DNA of 64,000 nt from Deinandra increscens subsp. villosa (lineage: Eukaryota > Streptophyta > Magnoliopsida > Asterales > Asteraceae): contig JBCNJP010000006.1 in NCBI GenBank assembly GCA_039602395.1, positions 56,199,502 through 56,263,501 on the forward strand, read 5' to 3'. Positions 1 through 10,058 of this stretch are shown piece by piece. The position numbers and the translations under genes were made by a program. Under the pieces are notes generated by a model. That model made no database searches. It was not told the origin of the DNA and saw only the letters and a program-made list of their open reading frames with translations. The first letter of the stretch is position 1, and each line of letters opens with the position of its first letter.

Positions 1-2
1 AA

Positions 3-1930
3 TTATTTAACGGAGGCAGCGGAGGTGATAGCTACAACCCCGGCGGTTATGATGGAAGTGATAATTATGGAGGTAATTACGGAGGAATTTACGAAGGAGA
101 CGCCGGTAGTTATGTCGGTAATTATGCAGGAAATTATTCTGGTAATTACAACAACAATGACGACGACGACAACAACAGTAACAACAACAACAATAACGAG
201 GACGACGACAATAACAACAACAACGGCGGCGACGACAACAACAACAACAACGGCGACGACGAAAACAACCGTGAGTATTATGAAACCGACCAGGTACCAC
301 CTATTCATGTTTTTCGTCATTTAATTTTTATGATTTATACATATTATCGGAATCCATGTGTATATTATCACCACTTCCAATTATGATACTTATTTAATAA
401 TTTTAGATCTTCGTATCAAAAAAAGAGCTGTTTGACTGGGCCTTTGAACGAGCTTGTCCAAAGGGTTATGTTCTATCAACTAAACGTAGCTCAACGCAAG
501 CACTTACGGGAGAGTATACAAAAATCTCGATATGGTGTGATCGTAGTGGCAAATACGTACCAAAGGGTACTCAGCAGAGAAAGACGGGCAGTAAGAAATG
601 TGACTGTCCGTTCTTGCTGAAAGGTACGTACATTAAAATTCTAGCCGGTTGGAAATTAGAGGTGGTCAACCATGAGCATAACCACGAGCCGTCGGAAAAT
701 CTGGAAGGCCATGCAAGGGCGATGAGGTTTAACGACGAGGAGGTTGGTAATGTGAGACAGATGAAAAACCAAAAGATCCGGCCTCGTCACATCTTGACGG
801 AAATTAAGAAAAACAACCCCAATAACCTGTCGAGTAAGCGGACGCTCTATAACATCCTAGCTAAGATTAAAGGCGAAGAAACGATCGGTGATACCCCTAT
901 GCAGGTATTCTTCTCCCTGCTTGCTAAAGGTGGTTACATCTACTATGACCGAACGTCCCCGGGGACGAATAGAGTTGATGGCGTGTTCTTTGTCCATAAG
1001 CACTCCTACAAGTTGTGGAGGGCGTTTCCGCATTTTCTGGGCATAGACGCCACGTACAACACGAACGTGTACAAGTTTCCATACGTCCAAATGGTCGGCG
1101 TGACATCGACCGGAATTTCATTTCTAGTCGCCAGCGCCTTCATAAGCCAAGAGCGTCAGGAAGACTTCACCTGGATGTTGGAACGCCTCAAAGAGACAAT
1201 TGGAGACCACCGCCTCGAGCCTAACGAATCATCACCGACAGAGACCTTGCCCTCGTCAAAGCGTGCGGCAATGTTTTTCCCAATGCCACACGTAACCTGT
1301 GCAGATGGCATATAGAGAATAACATCTTTAAAAACTGCAACACAGGGTTTGATAAGGATGGGTGGAAGGGGTTTTTGAAACTGTGGAGCAAACTCATAAA
1401 CTCCAACACGGTGACAAACTACAACCTTCATTACGACTTACTATATCGAGAACTCGCCCAGCATCACAGAGGTAATGTTTCTCTAGCCCGTTTAGTACTA
1501 ATATCGTTACATATGCATTAATAACACCATTACATTATTTACTCAGAAGTTCTGTCGTACCTAAACCAGCAATGGCTTGAACCGCACCGGGAGAAGTTTG
1601 TGTCCGCCTGGACCGATACGAAACGTAACTTCGGTAACTACACTACAAACCGGGTAGAAAGCCAGCACGCAAGGTTGAAAATGGATCTCGACGACGCGAC
1701 CAACTGCACGCTGGACCGGTTTGTAACGTGTGTTAACGAAATCGTCGATGGTCAGAAAAATGATATCGGTCGGAGTTTCACAACCATCAAGATCAAGCGG
1801 ATGAACGAGCATAACATACCCGTGTTGGCTGATCTCCTATGCGGTATGTCCCACACCGGCCTCAACATCCTTGTTAAGGAGGTCAATCGGATTGAAAAAC
1901 TCATAAAGTACAATCGAGGTTGTTCTTGTA
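3..1930 (+). pseudogene. FAR1/MULE-type transposase pseudogene, 5' end outside window
   Basis: This is a plant FAR1-like Mutator (MULE) transposase read rightwards. Three exons can be followed: up to 293, 407-1471 and 1547 to about 1925, with GT/AG borders at 294/406 and 1472/1546 that keep phase. Exon 1 is a Gly/Asn/Asp-rich leader made of GAC/AAC triplets. Exon 2 has a FAR1-like Cys/His segment (CDCPF, then HEHNHEPS) and the first catalytic block of the DDE core, LGIDATYN. The second block, TDRDLALVKACG, and CRWHIE follow in another frame, because one base is missing near 1225-1228. Exon 3 carries the conserved NRVESQHARLK. The reading stops abruptly after NRGCSC near 1925, where a SWIM zinc finger would normally follow, and antisense of a different ORF begins. 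Family assignment is firm; the element is dead. No terminal repeats were found. Confidence 0.85.
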
Positions 1931-2165
1931 ACGTGTGGACGATGTGGATTCACCGGAGGACGAGGTTGCGGGTATACGCCGTATGGGTTAACACGTTGAC
2001 GGCGGCTATTGTCTGGAATGAGATCAACGTCAATGGGATTCATTTCATCACCAGAAACTGGTTCTTCCAAAATACGTAGAAAGTCATCGTATGAGATATT
2101 GTATGGATCATCGTCTTCAGTTTCCTGATAACGAGAAGAAGAAGCCCTGTTTCTACGATTAGCCA
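1918..2165 (-). CDS. Truncated unknown ORF (MANRRNR start) joined to the MULE remnant
   Basis: The minus strand from 2165 encodes a protein beginning MANRRNRASSSRYQETEDDD. It is Ser/Asp/Glu-rich at first, then has SYDDFLRILEE, and continues as a basic, proline-containing stretch (NPYGVYPQPRPPVNPHRP). The reading remains open to 1837, but sequence below about 1920 belongs to the antisense of the MULE transposase, so the ORF is probably a 5' fragment cut by a rearrangement. A dinucleotide TATA-like run (2203-2221) and three AACGG motifs lie just upstream. I do not recognise the family. The layout, with a second ORF reading away at 3222, resembles the two divergent ORFs of some DNA transposons, but this is inference only. 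Confidence 0.4.
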
Positions 2166-2202
2166 TTGACGATATATAAACATTATGTGTACCAGTACTG
2201 AT

Positions 2203-2294
2203 ATATATATATATATATATCGTATACTCCTTCCAACGGCTATATTTTTCCCAACGGCTACATTTTGCCAACAGATAGATTTCTCCAACGGCTA
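2203..2294 (-). promoter_or_regulatory. TATA-like run with three MSA-type AACGG motifs
   Basis: Three copies of YCYAACGGYTA lie at 2232-2242, 2250-2260 and 2284-2294 (TCCAACGGCTA, CCCAACGGCTA, TCCAACGGCTA). All match the plant MSA consensus that MYB3R factors bind in G2/M-phase promoters. An AT dinucleotide run at 2203-2221 could act as the TATA region for the minus-strand ORF starting at 2165. The motif match is seen directly; a cell-cycle role is inference. Confidence 0.45.
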
Positions 2295-2484
2295 CATTTT
2301 TTTAACTTTTTTAGATTTTTTAAAAATACATCATTTTTTTTCCTAATCTAAAATATGCTATATTAGTTAGGTTTTTAAGTGTTTTGTAGTAAAAATTTTT
2401 TTAAATTTTTTTAAAATAATTTTAATAATGTTTGTGGTTTGTTAGTGGCCTATTGATGAAAATGACATCATCCTCCATGATTTT

Positions 2485-2945
2485 CTATGTACAACTTGGC
2501 CTGCTACAAACATTTCTCACAGTTCCATCATAACAGATTACAACATCTCTAAAAAACGTTCTTGAATACAGACGTCCACTTTCATAGATTTGTAAGCCCA
2601 AGAAACCAATTTGTTGACCTATTCGTGTTAGGGCAGACTCACTCTTGGGGTCTATCAAATTACCCATGGATGAAAATCACAGAATAAATTCATAAATGGG
2701 ATTCTTACATGCCCGAAGATTTTTCTCGAGTTGCATGTCGATTACCTCATTGTAATTAGACCTCAAGTGATATAACAAAGGTGCAACTTCTAGTAGTTGG
2801 TCTTCTATGTTTCTTATAGCATCCTTTGAAATCACAAAATCCTCCAAATATTGGCTGCATGGAGTTAAAAAACTTCAGAACTTCTCTTGGCCTGGTTTCA
2901 AAAATGTGTGGCATTGGGACCCTTCTCTGAGTGAATAATTAGACA
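2485..2945 (-). pseudogene. Unrecognised coding remnant
   Basis: One minus-strand frame reads through about 150 codons with a single stop (TGA just above 2667). The first part reads YLEDFVISKDAIRNIEDQLL and the second starts MGNLIDPKSESALTRIGQQ. The amino-acid texture (amphipathic, Leu-rich, few low-complexity runs) looks like decayed coding sequence rather than chance, and it lies between the two AACGG motif clusters. I do not recognise a family and no splice sites stand out. It could be part of the same transposon as the flanking ORFs, or an older insertion. Confidence 0.25.
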
Positions 2946-3047
2946 AACCATCTCATGTTGTGCTCAGGACACATTCTTCAATATTTACAACAAAAATATG
3001 TATTTTAAGTTTTTTTAATAAATAATTTTAAAATAATTTTTATATAC

Positions 3048-3134
3048 ACACAACGGCTATATACCCAACGGCTGTATTTTATAACGGCTATATACCCAAC
3101 GGTTGTATTTTATAACTTTCTCACCTATAAATAG
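3048..3134 (+). promoter_or_regulatory. Promoter with four AACGG motifs and TATA box
   Basis: Four AACGG motifs are spaced through 3051-3107; two are CCCAACGG, close to the MSA core, and two (CACAACGG, TATAACGG) are weaker. The TATA box CTATAAATAG is at 3125-3134, about 90 bases before the ATG at 3222. The arrangement mirrors the motif cluster at 2232-2294, which points the other way. Confidence 0.5.
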
Positions 3135-3221
3135 GGGTCATTTGTTTGATCTTGAACCACCCTGTACATGTCTGAAGATCCAAATTTTCTTTCAGTTTTT
3201 CACCAGTTTCACAATCTTGCT

Positions 3222-3545
3222 ATGTCGTCCACACCTCCTAGAGATGTCCTTGAACCATGGACTCCACCTCCGGCAATGCTTCCGGCGCCTGGTTTTGTGC
3301 CACCGGTCGAACAGCCACCACCACCACCTGTTATGCAGCCTCGACCTCCTGCCCCCCCTGTTAATCGTCGTCCATATCCACCACCCACTGTTGTTCGACC
3401 CCCCCGTCCCCTCGTCGGAGTTGAAGAGGAGGATGAAGATGCCTGGAATGAAGCAAACAAAGAGGACATGGAGGTCCTTCGAGAGTACTGGGCGGAAGAA
3501 CATAGTAGGTCCAAGGAGGTGGATGTCGAATCTGGAAACCGCTAG
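3222..3545 (+). CDS. Proline-rich acidic-tail protein, unknown family
   Basis: Intronless ORF of 107 residues. The TATA box at 3125 makes the ATG at 3222 (MSSTPPRDVLEPWTPPP) a better start than the in-frame ATG at 3168, which would sit almost on the transcription start. Residues 12-65 are proline-rich with PPPPPVMQPRPPAPP. The C-terminal third is acidic and helical in character (GVEEEDEDAWNEANKEDMEV). The stop TAG at 3543 is followed in frame by 14 more codons (ASDSDSDSASDWSY) before the next stop, so the stop may be a recent mutation in a longer protein ending in a Ser/Asp tail. A polyadenylation signal AATAAA lies at 3690-3695. I do not recognise the family. The promoter motifs suggest a transposon-borne ORF. 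Confidence 0.5.
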   Translation: MSSTPPRDVLEPWTPPPAMLPAPGFVPPVEQPPPPPVMQPRPPAPPVNRRPYPPPTVVRPPRPLVGVEEEDEDAWNEANKEDMEVLREYWAEEHSRSKEVDVESGNR

Positions 3546-3869
3546 GCATCAGACAGTGACTCCGACTCAGCTTCAGACTGGTCTTATTAGCTGTTATGAG
3601 ATTTCAAGTATTCTGTAGTGTTGGAGTCATAATGTTTTTCCTATTATTCTCTTGCGTTTGTAACGAATCTGGGTTGTCTTCATGTTATCAATAAATATGT
3701 TTTTTTTTAAAAACTTATGTGGATTTTTGGAACACTAAGAAATATAAATAAAAAACATAAAATACAAATTTAAAAACTTATATTGCAAAAATAAGTTATA
3801 AATAAAATTATTTAAAAAAAATAAAAATAAACATCAACTTCTCGGCCTAAAAAATAATCAAAATTCTAT

Positions 3870-4020
3870 AACGGTCGTTTTATACAAAACGACCCGACAA
3901 ACATTCCCCTAATGATCACCTAATCATTGCCATATAACGGATTTAATATTCCTTTGGGTCGTTTCAGGTAGAACGATCGTTTCTGGGTCGTTTCTCCCAA
4001 AACGATCGTTCGGTTTGGGT
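3870..4020. repeat. Repeated AACGATCGTT palindrome region, left part
   Basis: Short variants of a GGGTCGTTT...AAACGATCGTT unit recur here (around 3874, 3958, 3973, 3986 and 4002). The palindrome AACGATCGTT and the partner GTCGTTT alternate, so single strands could fold. The same motif returns at 4757-4955 beyond the hAT insertion. No coding potential is seen. Confidence 0.4.
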
Positions 4021-4049
4021 GTTTTTAGTAAAAGCCCGGGTGGATATAG

Positions 4050-4150
4050 CCGGACCCTTAAATTAAACTCAGGAACACAAATGTGTTTCCATTTTCTTCC
4101 GATTCCTTTCTTTTCTTTCATTAAGTAAACTCGGAAACATGGTGTTAACA
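4050..4150. repeat. Partial copy of the TTCCCGAG polypurine MITE
   Basis: AAACTCAGGAACACAAATG begins the copy, followed by a pyrimidine-rich TTCCTTTCTTTTC stretch and TAAACTCGGAAACATG at the end. It is a diverged relative of the elements at 5547-5802 and 63618-63939. Another fragment lies at about 5340-5425. Confidence 0.35.
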
Positions 4151-4268
4151 TAAAAGAAAATAAATCAAATATTTTGTGTCTTTTCAAGTTGAAAGAAATA
4201 GAAAAGAAAAGTATTGAAATATTTTCGGGTTTTTCGGTTACTTTTAGATACGGTTCAGCTATTTAAAC

Positions 4269-4721
4269 CAATGTTTTAAAAACCGGTTTTTTAGTTGAAC
4301 CGGAAAACTTTCCGGGGCCGGTCCGACCGGTCGGAGCGGTTAGACCGGCCGGTTAAACCGGTTAGGGGATTTATATATATATATTTATAAAAATGTTAAT
4401 AAATTTGTACACCACAACGAAAATAGTTAAAATACAATGATAATCCATTAAAAAATAATACCAAATACGTATTTCATAAGAATATATAAGTTTTAAACTT
4501 TAAAAAATAAAAAAAAATAACAATAAATTTAATTTTTTTTTTTAAATTGTCAGAAAACCGGTTGAACCGGACCGGTTGAACCGGAAAAAACCGGAAAAAA
4601 ACCGGAAAACCGCCCGGGTCAAAACGGTCCGGTTATGTCCAAAAAACCGGGGATTAAAAAACCGGTATGATGACCGGTTGGCGGTTGAACCGGACTGGTT
4701 GAACCGGTTTTTAAAACATTG
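4269..4721. mobile_element. Non-autonomous hAT element (453 bp) with 8-bp TSD
   Basis: The ends are perfect 20-base inverted repeats, CAATGTTTTAAAAACCGGTT on the left and its complement on the right. The flanks are an exact 8-bp direct repeat, ATTTAAAC at 4261-4268 and 4722-4729. An 8-bp target duplication and a CAATG terminus are hAT signatures. The interior is full of CCGGTT/AACCGG subterminal repeats around an A/T-rich core and has no ORF. The perfect duplication suggests a fairly recent insertion. Confidence 0.85.
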
Positions 4722-4756
4722 ATTTAAACAGATACTCTTGCTATTTATATATACTT

Positions 4757-4955
4757 TATACGGTCATTTTGAGCAAAATGATCATACGAAAATGTCATTT
4801 TGCCCAAAACAATCGTTGAGGCCAAGTTTTTTTTTTATTTTATTATATAAATACCTCCTGAATTTTATATGGTTGTCGTCAATCTACGTCGGGTCATTTT
4901 GCCCCAAACGATCGTATTGAGTCGTTTTGCCCCAAACGATCGTATCAAGTGTGTG
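4757..4955. repeat. Repeated TTTTGCCCCAAACGATCGT units, right part
   Basis: Four units of the form GGTCATTTTGCCCCAAACGAT recur (about 4757, 4791, 4890 and 4919), each pairing a GTCRTTTTG half with a CAAAACGAT half. They continue the pattern at 3870-4020 and were probably one array before the hAT element inserted. Confidence 0.4.
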
Positions 4956-5546
4956 TGTTTAAATATAACGACCCTTTAGATATATGGTTTTATAATATGT
5001 TAAGTGAAATGGTAATGATATTGTTGTGGGTTTTACCTCGGAGACTATCAGTAATGTGGGATGGTCATCGGTTCCAGGTCTGGCGTTTGCGTAGGGGAGG
5101 TTTTACCCGGTTATTTAGGGTTTCTTCTAATAGTGTTGGGAATTGTTCGAGTCATGATAAGTGAAAATGCATGATAATACGAAACCGCCTCTAGATAGAT
5201 TATCGATCCAACATTTATAGGTTAAAAAAAAGTGAAATAGTACTGATAAGATCTTATATTTGTTTCTTTTTTACCTTTTGACCATTTGGAAAGGAAAGTT
5301 ATAATGTAGTAATGAAAAATCTTCATTTCACTTTCATTCATTAAAACTCAAACTCAAGAACACAAATATAATTATGTTTTCTTTCTTCTAATTCCTTCCA
5401 CTTCTTTTTGTTATAAAAAACTGGTTTCCGAGTGCCACCGTGAAACTATCACCAGTTTTCTTTTGTTCTGTGAATTAAGTTGCTAGTTATTTCTCTTCTA
5501 TTCATGTTGTGATTTATCGCTGCCATTGATGAATTGACTTTGACAC
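4956..5546. other. Spacer without recognised genes
   Basis: A/T-rich sequence with a diverged fragment of the TTCCCGAG MITE at about 5340-5425. No ORF longer than 71 codons was seen and none has gene-like composition. Confidence 0.5.
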
Positions 5547-5802
5547 TGTGTTCCCGAGTTCATTTTAGGAGGGAAAGGAAAGGAAACAAAAAAAAAATGT
5601 GTTCCCGAGATTCATTAAAGGAGAGAAAGGAAGGGAAAGAGAGGGAAAGTTAGTTTATTTACTATTGTTTTTCTTTCCTTCTAAATTGGAAGGATTTGAA
5701 AAGAAAGTAATCACTTCCATTATCTTTCTTTATCTTCTTTTCCTTTCTTTTTCTTTCCTTTCTTTTCTCTTCTTTTCCCTCTTTAAGTAACTCGGGAACA
5801 CA
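5547..5802. mobile_element. TTCCCGAG polypurine/polypyrimidine MITE
   Basis: TGTGTTCCCGAG at 5547 faces its complement CTCGGGAACACA ending at 5802. Next to the left end is a purine run (GGAGGGAAAGGAAAGG) and next to the right end a long pyrimidine run, so the whole element can fold back. A second TGTGTTCCCGAG copy at about 5598 suggests a nested or duplicated end. No clear target duplication is visible, so the superfamily is undecided. Confidence 0.55.
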
Positions 5803-6044
5803 ACGTGAAAGTTGAATTTATCTTTCTGATGACGAATTTATCCTCTTTTGTTCTATTATTTAGAAATCTGAGCCTCATATAACCGTTTTCTACCGTTTCC
5901 CATGTACAACTTTATCAACCAACTTTCTTATGAACTTAGAGAGCAAAATTAAAGAACCAATCTAAGAAAAAGTGAAAAACAAACGTGTCAAGGCATCAGG
6001 AGTTGTACATGAATTACCAGTAAACAAAAGGACATATATTGTAA

Positions 6045-9000
6045 CGAGTTGTGTGACCCCCCCCCGCGCGTTGCCGCGGGGTTGAAACTGTACACTAAGT
6101 TATAGTAAAAATTCATATAGTAAACATGAGGCTAAACATGTCTAACAACTGAAACATTGTCATGTCGTTTTCAATTTGAAAGATGGATGAATAGTGTATA
6201 ATGTATGATGTGTTTCATTTACAATGTGCTTGAATTACATAGACAAACTCACGTAAAATTATGAACAAATTTACCTATCTTCACATAAGTTGATGAAATT
6301 TTCCAGTCCAGTTGTAAAAAGAAAAGGATGCAAACACATTATCAGTTGTAAAAAGAAAAGGATGCAAACACATTATGAAGCAAACTGCGATTGAAAAGCC
6401 TTCTCATATTATGAAGCAATCAAAAACAAAATTCACAGAACATAAAGTACACCCATTTTATACAAAAATGCAGGTCGGGGCTGGTATACCAAAATGGAAC
6501 TGAACAATGCAATATAAAAATCTATTCAACAAAAATCAAGCTAACATGCAGGATGACAAATGCATTTTGAATAAAATGGCCTTATTTGTCATGAACAAAA
6601 ATCCATTAACTAACAGTCAGATGTAAAGAAAATTCAAACCTTACATAAATAAAAGTAACCTTTCAATCTAATCTTTAATAAGCCTCAAATCAGGTGAGCA
6701 GAGCAAAGAACATAATATAAGTCACAAAACCTTACCTGTGATGTCATATAAGAAACCCTCGTACTATGGCAAGTTTTAATAGCTAGTACCATGAATGAAC
6801 AATGACAAAGTGTTAGTATTTCAAAATCAAAATACACAGAACAGCGATAGAAGGTACAATCATACCAAACAGGATCTGCCACTACGTCATACTTGCTCTG
6901 ACTCTTCAGCGATTCTGACCTGATTTGTGGAAAATTAGCCTGGCTGTTCAACCCAGCTACTGAAGTTACAGTTCTATGCATACAAAAATTATTCAAAACA
7001 TACGATGATAGAGATGATCAAAATAAATACATAACAGCACACTTCAATGGAGTTAAGATCTTGGACAAAACAACATGCAATCAAAATTTGTGACAAACTA
7101 AGCTAATGCTTGTTGCATTTTTTATTCACATTCTGTTGATAAAATTCATAGGACTGCAACACTTTTCAGAAAATCCAAGATTGGCAAACCTAACCATATG
7201 TGTACATATATAATTAGGTAGCTGTTGCTGAGTTTAAAAGCTTAGGTGAATTTTAATTGTGCAAGCCACGTGTGGAGCAAGAAAATGAAACAAAAACAAA
7301 ATTATACATTCATGTAGCTGGACCTGACATACATATTGTTCTAATAGTGAAATATACTATTTTAAGAAACCTGTACAGTTTGCTCTAGTAAAGCATAAAT
7401 AGCAATAGTTTCTTCTAGTAAAGCATAAATAGCAAGAAAGTAAGAAATACAAACCTGTATCAACCTGCTCATAACAATAAGAGACCAAGTGGAATGCTCT
7501 ATAGAGAAATTCAAAACTTTTCATGGGTGGACCTGCAATTCGATAAAGACAACATTTTCATGTGCAATTCAATATAAATCACATGTTCAAAAATCACTAA
7601 TAATTGGAATATTATGCTTCCACAAATTAGCCAGCATATCAACTAAAGATGCAAACTAAGTCAACATTCCATTTACATAATGATAATTTGGGCCATTTAA
7701 AGCATGTGATGTTTATAATAAATATTGTTAATCAAATAAGGCATATATTTGAACTTATAAAGACCTGAGCAGTGGCAGTAGCTTGAAGGGATGGGTCAAT
7801 ACAGGCCCTAAATCAAACCAAAGCCAAATGGGATTTATCATAAACACTGATTTGAACCACCCACATAAGACCTAATTAGAAAACCAAGAGAAAAAATATA
7901 TATATTTAGAAATGGAATTGATTAAAAGAACATGAATAAATTCATACCTGACAGATAGAAGCCTTGTTTTTGTCCCTGTAGAACCTTCATAAAAAAAATA
8001 CATATCAGAAAACCTGTTCAGAGTTAACCAAATGCATAATTGAAAAATAATTGCTAAATATACAGACCTGAAAACCCTAGTTCCGTACCGATTCCGATCT
8101 CCGTTTCTCTGACCAATTCGCACGTCATCACCGCGTCCATTCAACCCCACCAGATTCACCACCGCGATGTTTAATTTTGAGGCTCAGATTTGTGTTGAAA
8201 TTTAAGTAATTTTTATGAGAGGGGCAACTCAATGGCTGCAAAAATTTATTGCCTTGCCAAAAGAGTTAACCAAGCCTATCATATACTTCATGAAAATTTA
8301 AAAATCTCAATTTGTTAACAAAATCATCATCGCCTCTATACCCAACCAAACTGATCTACCTAGATCTTTAAACGAATCCATGGATAAGCCAGCAATCAGT
8401 AGTCAACAATATAGCAGTTCAATTCAACCAGAGTGAATCCAACAACCAAAACAAATAACAGTAATTCTGGGTGTATAACACAACAAATCGGAACAACATT
8501 AATCTTTCGGCTCAAATCTCAAATCGAGGAAGCAAAAAACCAAACGATTGAGAAACATATCATCGCCTCACCAAGAATTGTTAAAAAAGAAGATGAACAT
8601 CTCAGATCGGAAATCAAACTCAGACCAAAGTAAGAAGACGCCATAAAGCGACGCCACCGCAACCAACCATCAAATTAACGACCGTCATCGCCATAAGGCT
8701 CCGATGCGTTACCAGTCCCAGATCCGGCCTACGGCTGCGCGCAAACGCCACGCCGTGGCCGGAAAAATTACCGCCGGTGAAACCCTAAAACCGGCGCGCC
8801 GCAACCAACCAATAAATTAACGATCCTCATCGCCATAAGGCTCCGATGCATGTGTCAGATCCGGCCTACGGCTGCGCGCAAACGCCACGCCATGGCCGGA
8901 AAAGTTACAGATCTAGCCAACAGCGGCGCGAAACCCTAAACAAATTGTCTGCATGTAACAGAATCACAAAGACAACGGCCGATCGATTCATGGAGAACCC

Positions 9001-9340
9001 AAATCGAAGTCCGATGGAACAAAAAGTAGAAGAAACCTAGATCGAACCCCGAACGCCCCATCAAATTACGTGGGCTAACCATAAATACCACAAAGAACCG
9101 TCGCCGCTTCAACGTCCAACGGCAAATCCGGCTAACGACGATCGCCGTCATCGAAGACGGAGCAACAACGGAGAACCTTTGAACGGCAACCCAAAGTCTT
9201 CGTCCGTAAGAGAGAGAGAGACAGATGCAGTAGTTGTGTGTTTATATGAGAAATGTGAGGGACTAAAATTGTCAAAAAAATCAAAAAGTTGTGGCTAATT
9301 TTGAAGAAGCAAAAAGAGTACTATTCACCACCAATTCCCT
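6045..9340 (-). mobile_element. Helitron-like insert with gene-fragment interior (candidate)
   Basis: At the left edge, minus-strand reading ends with a G/C hairpin (CCCCGCG-CGTTGC-CGCGGGG, 6064-6083) followed by AACTCG at 6045. This closely parallels the hairpin plus AACTAG end of the better-supported insert at 48072. The interior holds many short exon-like minus-strand pieces bounded by GT and AG, for example an open stretch 8162-8065 ending in a donor and another at 6996-6880. At the right edge TGAATAGTACTC (minus) resembles TGAATAGTGTTTC of the other insert. I cannot name the captured gene. The right boundary and the exact CTRR end are uncertain. Confidence 0.35.
8657..8908. repeat. Imperfect tandem duplication, about 143-bp step
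   Basis: CCGCAACCAACC...GGCTCCGATGC...GATCCGGCCTACGGCTGCG...GCCGGAAAA occurs at 8657-8771 and again at 8800-8908, with small differences including an internal gap. The unit looks like 5' leader sequence of the minus-strand gene fragment. It lies inside the Helitron-like insert. Confidence 0.7.
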
Positions 9341-9373
9341 TTGTATATTTATATAATAAAATGCAAGAAAAGG

Positions 9374-9817
9374 TTAATTCGAAAACTCCACAAGCATGGT
9401 CAAATTCTTATTAACAAATCCATCATCGAACGATATTGTCTGCGTTTCATAAGAAACATGTTTGTGCATCATCACTTCCCTCTCAGCTTCCGTCGAATTT
9501 TTCACGTCACACAAAAACCGCACTTTCTTGATTTTCCGTTCACCCTTCTTCCCCGACGACAAACAAGAACGCAGCACCTTTTCAGGGCGGCCGGCACCGG
9601 ATTCTTGACTCCCGATTGCGTTATCGATAAAAGTACCCTTCTCCCGACACAAAGTAAGCAACACCATTGTACCGGAAACTAGTACCGCGGTTGCCAAGAG
9701 GACCCCTTGTGAGCTCCAAACTAATGACATTTGATGACTTGACATGAAATAAAATGGTTTTGAAGGTGTGGAGGGTGTGGTGGTTGAATAGGGGGAAAAG
9801 TAGTTGATCGACTCCAA
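9374..9817 (-). CDS. Small single-pass membrane protein, unknown function
   Basis: Intronless ORF of 147 residues. The N-terminus is Ser/Thr/Pro-rich (MESINYFSPYSTTTPSTPSK). A hydrophobic segment at about residues 34-56 (SSQGVLLATAVLVSGTMVLL) is followed by a short polar stretch with Cys/Arg, so a single membrane span is likely. The rest is soluble, with a basic patch (SSGKKGERKIKKVRFLCDV) and an acidic/Asn-rich tail. The KKVRF-x-x-DV pattern after a membrane anchor occurs in several small plant proteins of unknown role. A TATA box lies 24 bases upstream of the ATG, which supports this start and a real transcript. The composition is ordinary host-gene, unlike the transposons around it. I do not recognise a named family. 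Confidence 0.6.
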   Translation of the reverse strand: MESINYFSPYSTTTPSTPSKPFYFMSSHQMSLVWSSQGVLLATAVLVSGTMVLLTLCREKGTFIDNAIGSQESGAGRPEKVLRSCLSSGKKGERKIKKVRFLCDVKNSTEAEREVMMHKHVSYETQTISFDDGFVNKNLTMLVEFSN

Positions 9818-9840
9818 CTAGAGTTGTTTGCAGTTTGGGA

Positions 9841-9850
9841 TTTTATATAT
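9841..9850 (-). promoter_or_regulatory. TATA box of the small membrane protein gene
   Basis: Minus-strand ATATATAAAA, 24 bases upstream of the ATG at 9817. It is followed by a short C/A-rich leader. Confidence 0.5.
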
Positions 9851-10058
9851 GTGACCCAAAATAAGGGGTGGATTTAGACCGTATAATGTGGGTCGGTCGA
9901 AATAGTTGTGCATTTCAAATCATGCAACTTTGGAGAGTCCAAAGTTGTTATCTTTTGCCTATTATTCTTGTGTTCTTTTGTGGTCACACTGTTCTTTGCC
10001 GGGCCAAAATTTTAGAACCGGGCCTACTAGAAAATGTGTTTATCGCATGGGTTTGAAC

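Noticed and set aside
3..324. Overlapping open frames on both strands (Val-rich minus, Thr-rich plus)
   Set aside because: They are shadows of the GAC/AAC triplet repeat; the gene-like reading is the Asn/Asp/Gly-rich frame that splices into the transposase.
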